Part shown: positions 18,475 to 20,155 of the stretch, piece by piece
Numbering within the stretch: position 1 is the stretch's first letter
Layout of the letters: each line of letters opens with the position of its first letter
Source: Purshia tridentata
Taxonomy: Eukaryota > Streptophyta > Magnoliopsida > Rosales > Rosaceae
Reading direction: 5' to 3'
DNA: 20,155 nucleotides
NCBI GenBank assembly: GCA_003254885.1
Contig: QANT01000962.1
Coordinates: forward strand, 1 to 20,155
Made by a program: the position numbers and the translations under genes
Notes under the pieces: generated by a model
Told to the model about the DNA's origin: nothing
Seen by the model: only the letters and a program-made list of their open reading frames with translations
The model's database searches: none

Positions 18475-19731
18475 CTAGTCACCACCACAAGCATGTGCCG
18501 CAGCTTGATATTGAGCCTGCATGCGGGCTTCAAAGTCATCATAATAATCATCCGGAAGGGGAGCAGCACGCCCTTCAGTAGTGGGACAGGCAGGGACAGA
18601 AATAGCAGCATCATGATCGGGTACGTCCGCAGTAGTAGCAAGGACAGGTTCATCTGAATCGGACTCACCAGCAGAGTAGGGATCACCTTGCTCAGCCTGT
18701 AACCCATTAAAGTGAGTCTGATCAGCAGTGGCAGCAGCCTGGGCAGTAGCTTCCTTCAGTTGAGACATAAGGTTCGCGATAAGAGTGGCCTGATTCTCCA
18801 CTTGAGCTTGAAGAGCAGCATTACTCTCTTCCAAAGAAGGAGGAGTCCCAAGTCGTCGTTTCCGTGCAAAGGTTTCGCTGACTTGAACCGTAACAGCATC
18901 GTAATCAGCCATGGGCTGAGCAATGACATCCAGTGTAGGTACGGTCTTGACACCATGGCGCGCACAGAGGAGATGAATGAGTAGCGGAAAAATCAAGGTT
19001 CCCTTATGAGCACGACCATGACCAAAAGTCTTGGCACTTATGGAATCGAAAATGATGAAGCCAAATGGAATGGGGTCTCGGCGAAGAAGGCTCATCATCA
19101 GACGAATCTGGTCCTCAGATGGGTGGGAATTATGGGATGTGGGGATGATATTGTGGCGAACAAAGTCCCACAGACACCGATGAAAGGGTTTAAACTCAGA
19201 TTTCTCAACTAAGGACCCATCCTTCAAGGGAACAGAGGGGTCCACATAAGCCTCAATTTGAAAGTCACGCACGGAGTACTTGGACGAGGCCTCAAGATAA
19301 TGATGATAATCTGCCCGAGTGCAAGGGGCAAGACCAAGAACACGACAAATCTCACTTGAACGAAAAAACACATCAGAGTTTCTCACAAAGACAAAGAAGC
19401 TATTTCTAGCAATTTTAGTGGGGAAATTAGCATAAAATTCCTGTACTATGGTGAGATTATAATTCGGAACTGATTTTGGAAGCTCATTAAGGGATGACAA
19501 TTGGTAATGACGGAAGATAGGGTACAACTCACTGAAGAGACGAAGAGAGAACTCCTCAAGGCGATAATGCCGTTCAGTCACCACTGTCCGGCGACCCACT
19601 TGCCGGAAAAAACGCTTGGCCCATTTGTGCGGAAATCGATTGACTCCATCAAGGAAATCAGAGGCTTCGCAGTCCTCCTTGGTGGACTTGGAGCGGCGGT
19701 TTCTGCTCGGAATGATGTTGGAAGACGCCAT
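18475..19731 (-). CDS. Intact 418-residue ORF, putative plant transposon-protein family
   Basis: The ATG at 19731-19729 sits in a good plant context (CCTCCATGGCG); the stop is TAG at 18477-18475. I recognise no enzyme motif. The middle of the protein (about residues 94-262) resembles the 'putative plant transposon protein' domain found in many plant retroelement-linked ORFs: VQEFYANF (96-103), SSEICRVLGL (125-134), IIPTSHNSHPSEDQIRLMMSLL in two parts (195-216) and FPLLIHLLCARHGV (248-261). Residues 299-335 look like a short coiled coil, followed by an acidic tail rich in Ala and Asp (350-405). Basic clusters RNRRSK (10-15) and RKRR (290-293) could be nuclear signals. There is no signal peptide or membrane segment, which argues against an envelope protein. 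It lies in sense between the absent pol and the PPT array of its element, the usual place of Sirevirus extra ORFs. It is the only long uninterrupted frame in the window. Its function is unknown. Confidence 0.75.
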   Translation of the reverse strand: MASSNIIPSRNRRSKSTKEDCEASDFLDGVNRFPHKWAKRFFRQVGRRTVVTERHYRLEEFSLRLFSELYPIFRHYQLSSLNELPKSVPNYNLTIVQEFYANFPTKIARNSFFVFVRNSDVFFRSSEICRVLGLAPCTRADYHHYLEASSKYSVRDFQIEAYVDPSVPLKDGSLVEKSEFKPFHRCLWDFVRHNIIPTSHNSHPSEDQIRLMMSLLRRDPIPFGFIIFDSISAKTFGHGRAHKGTLIFPLLIHLLCARHGVKTVPTLDVIAQPMADYDAVTVQVSETFARKRRLGTPPSLEESNAALQAQVENQATLIANLMSQLKEATAQAAATADQTHFNGLQAEQGDPYSAGESDSDEPVLATTADVPDHDAAISVPACPTTEGRAAPLPDDYYDDFEARMQAQYQAAAHACGGD

Positions 19732-19867
19732 GGAGGCGAGTCTCGGTGAAGGGGCAATGAGATGGAGAAAGAGAGAAGGAAAGGGATGAGCGGCGCAAGG
19801 AAAAACTGGGAGTAAAAACAGAGAAAAGAAGAAGAAAAAAAAGAAAAGAAAAGCCCTAGAGAGAAAG

Positions 19868-20060
19868 AAGATACGGGCCTAAGACAATGGGCTTAAAAAA
19901 CATTTTTTTTTTTTTTTTTNAACTAAAGGGCCCAAGCAGGAGCAGCCCAAGGTACACTTGGGAGCGGAAAAGGCTTGGGCTGAAGAAAAAGAATAGGCCC
20001 AAAACAAAAAGAACAGGCCCAAACCAAAAAAAACAACAAACCAAAAAAAACTGAGGCCCA
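19868..20060 (-). promoter_or_regulatory. Cluster of GGCCCA/TGGGCC motifs upstream of the 418-residue ORF
   Basis: GGCCCA occurs at 19929-19934, 19996-20001, 20016-20021 and 20055-20060, with related TGGGCT at 19888-19893 and AGCCCA near 19943. On the ORF's strand these read TGGGCC, like plant site II / TCP-binding elements, at about 155-330 bp upstream of the ATG. A CT-rich leader (about 19855-19800) lies between. That this acts as a promoter is inference. Confidence 0.4.
19903..19920. other. Homopolymer T run ending in an ambiguous base
   Basis: Seventeen T residues followed by the only N of the window. This is a likely sequencing or assembly uncertainty; the run length should not be trusted. 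It lies upstream of the ORF and does not affect its coding sequence. Confidence 0.9.
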
Positions 20061-20155
20061 AAGAGAACTTAACAGAAAAAAACTGTATATCTAATGCTTC
20101 CAAAAACAACAAGGGCTAAGAGAAGATCAAAATTAATTAACAGTTAATGTCACTT

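Larger units (their letters stand above)
16368..20155 (-). mobile_element. Sirevirus-like element, minus orientation, 3' half only
   Basis: Read on the minus strand from the right edge: a regulatory-looking leader, a 418-residue ORF (19731-18475), four GGGGGAG motifs (18470-18201), the terminal PPT AAAGGGGGAGAT (18069-18058), then an LTR opening TGTTAGTTTCAAG at 18057. The LTR runs to about 16368, where CTTCA closes it against Tork-like LTR sequence. An LTR lying directly after a PPT is the 3' LTR, so the rest of the element, with any gag-pol and the 5' LTR, should continue right of the window. The PPT, TGTTAG start and repeated GGGGGAG motifs fit the Sirevirus lineage. It could also be a non-autonomous derivative. 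Confidence 0.65.

Noticed and set aside
18712..18984. Plus-strand ORFs opposite the 418-residue ORF, and the minus-strand frame at 18441-18707
   Set aside because: Low-information shadows of the real minus-strand frame in other phases.

Overview
This window reads as plant nuclear DNA, most likely from a eudicot. Its interpretable part is a stack of nested, decayed LTR retrotransposons. The evidence is plant-type Ty1/copia gag and pol remnants, initiator-Met-tRNA primer binding sites (TGGTATCAGAGC type), Sirevirus-style repeated GGGGGAG polypurine motifs, and long TGTAACACCCC-type LTRs of the kind found in plant Ty3/gypsy elements. I see no conventional host gene, rRNA, CRISPR or tRNA gene. 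The species cannot be named from this sequence.

Left part: a complete solo LTR (25-2830, plus strand) is flanked by a perfect 5-bp target duplication TCGCC. It is followed by about 2.8 kb (2836-5657) of AT-rich non-coding DNA with no supported gene.

Middle part: a degenerate Sirevirus-like copia element starts with a probable 5' LTR (5658-6161), a primer binding site and a broken gag. The gag is interrupted by a second solo LTR of the same gypsy-type family (7626-10612, minus strand) with a perfect TTTTA duplication. Taking out the insert and one duplication restores the gag reading frame. The element continues with a gag tail, jumps to the last residues of RNase H (most of pol is missing) and reaches an array of PPT-like motifs (12522-12628). 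No 3' LTR for it is seen in the window.

Right part: a Tork/Tnt1-type copia element (13009-16367) keeps both LTRs, its primer binding site, gag, part of protease and a PPT, but lacks integrase, RT and RNase H. Its 3' LTR stops 23 bp short, where a second Sirevirus-like element in minus orientation appears to have inserted (16368 to beyond 20155). That element shows its 3' LTR, with a gypsy-type LTR fragment inside it, then its PPT, repeated PPT motifs and one intact 418-residue ORF (19731-18475). This ORF resembles the plant 'putative transposon protein' domain family.

The inferred insertion order is: first the Sirevirus-like copia; then solo LTR B into its gag and the Tork-like element downstream; then the minus-strand Sirevirus-like element into the Tork-like 3' LTR. 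The missing ends of three elements should therefore lie to the right of this window. The most interesting points are the intact ORF in a graveyard of broken ones, a perfect 16-bp inverted repeat straddling the PPT/LTR junction, PPT-like tandem arrays, palindrome clusters in the Tork-like LTRs, and an LTR-borne minisatellite with different copy numbers in the two solo LTRs.
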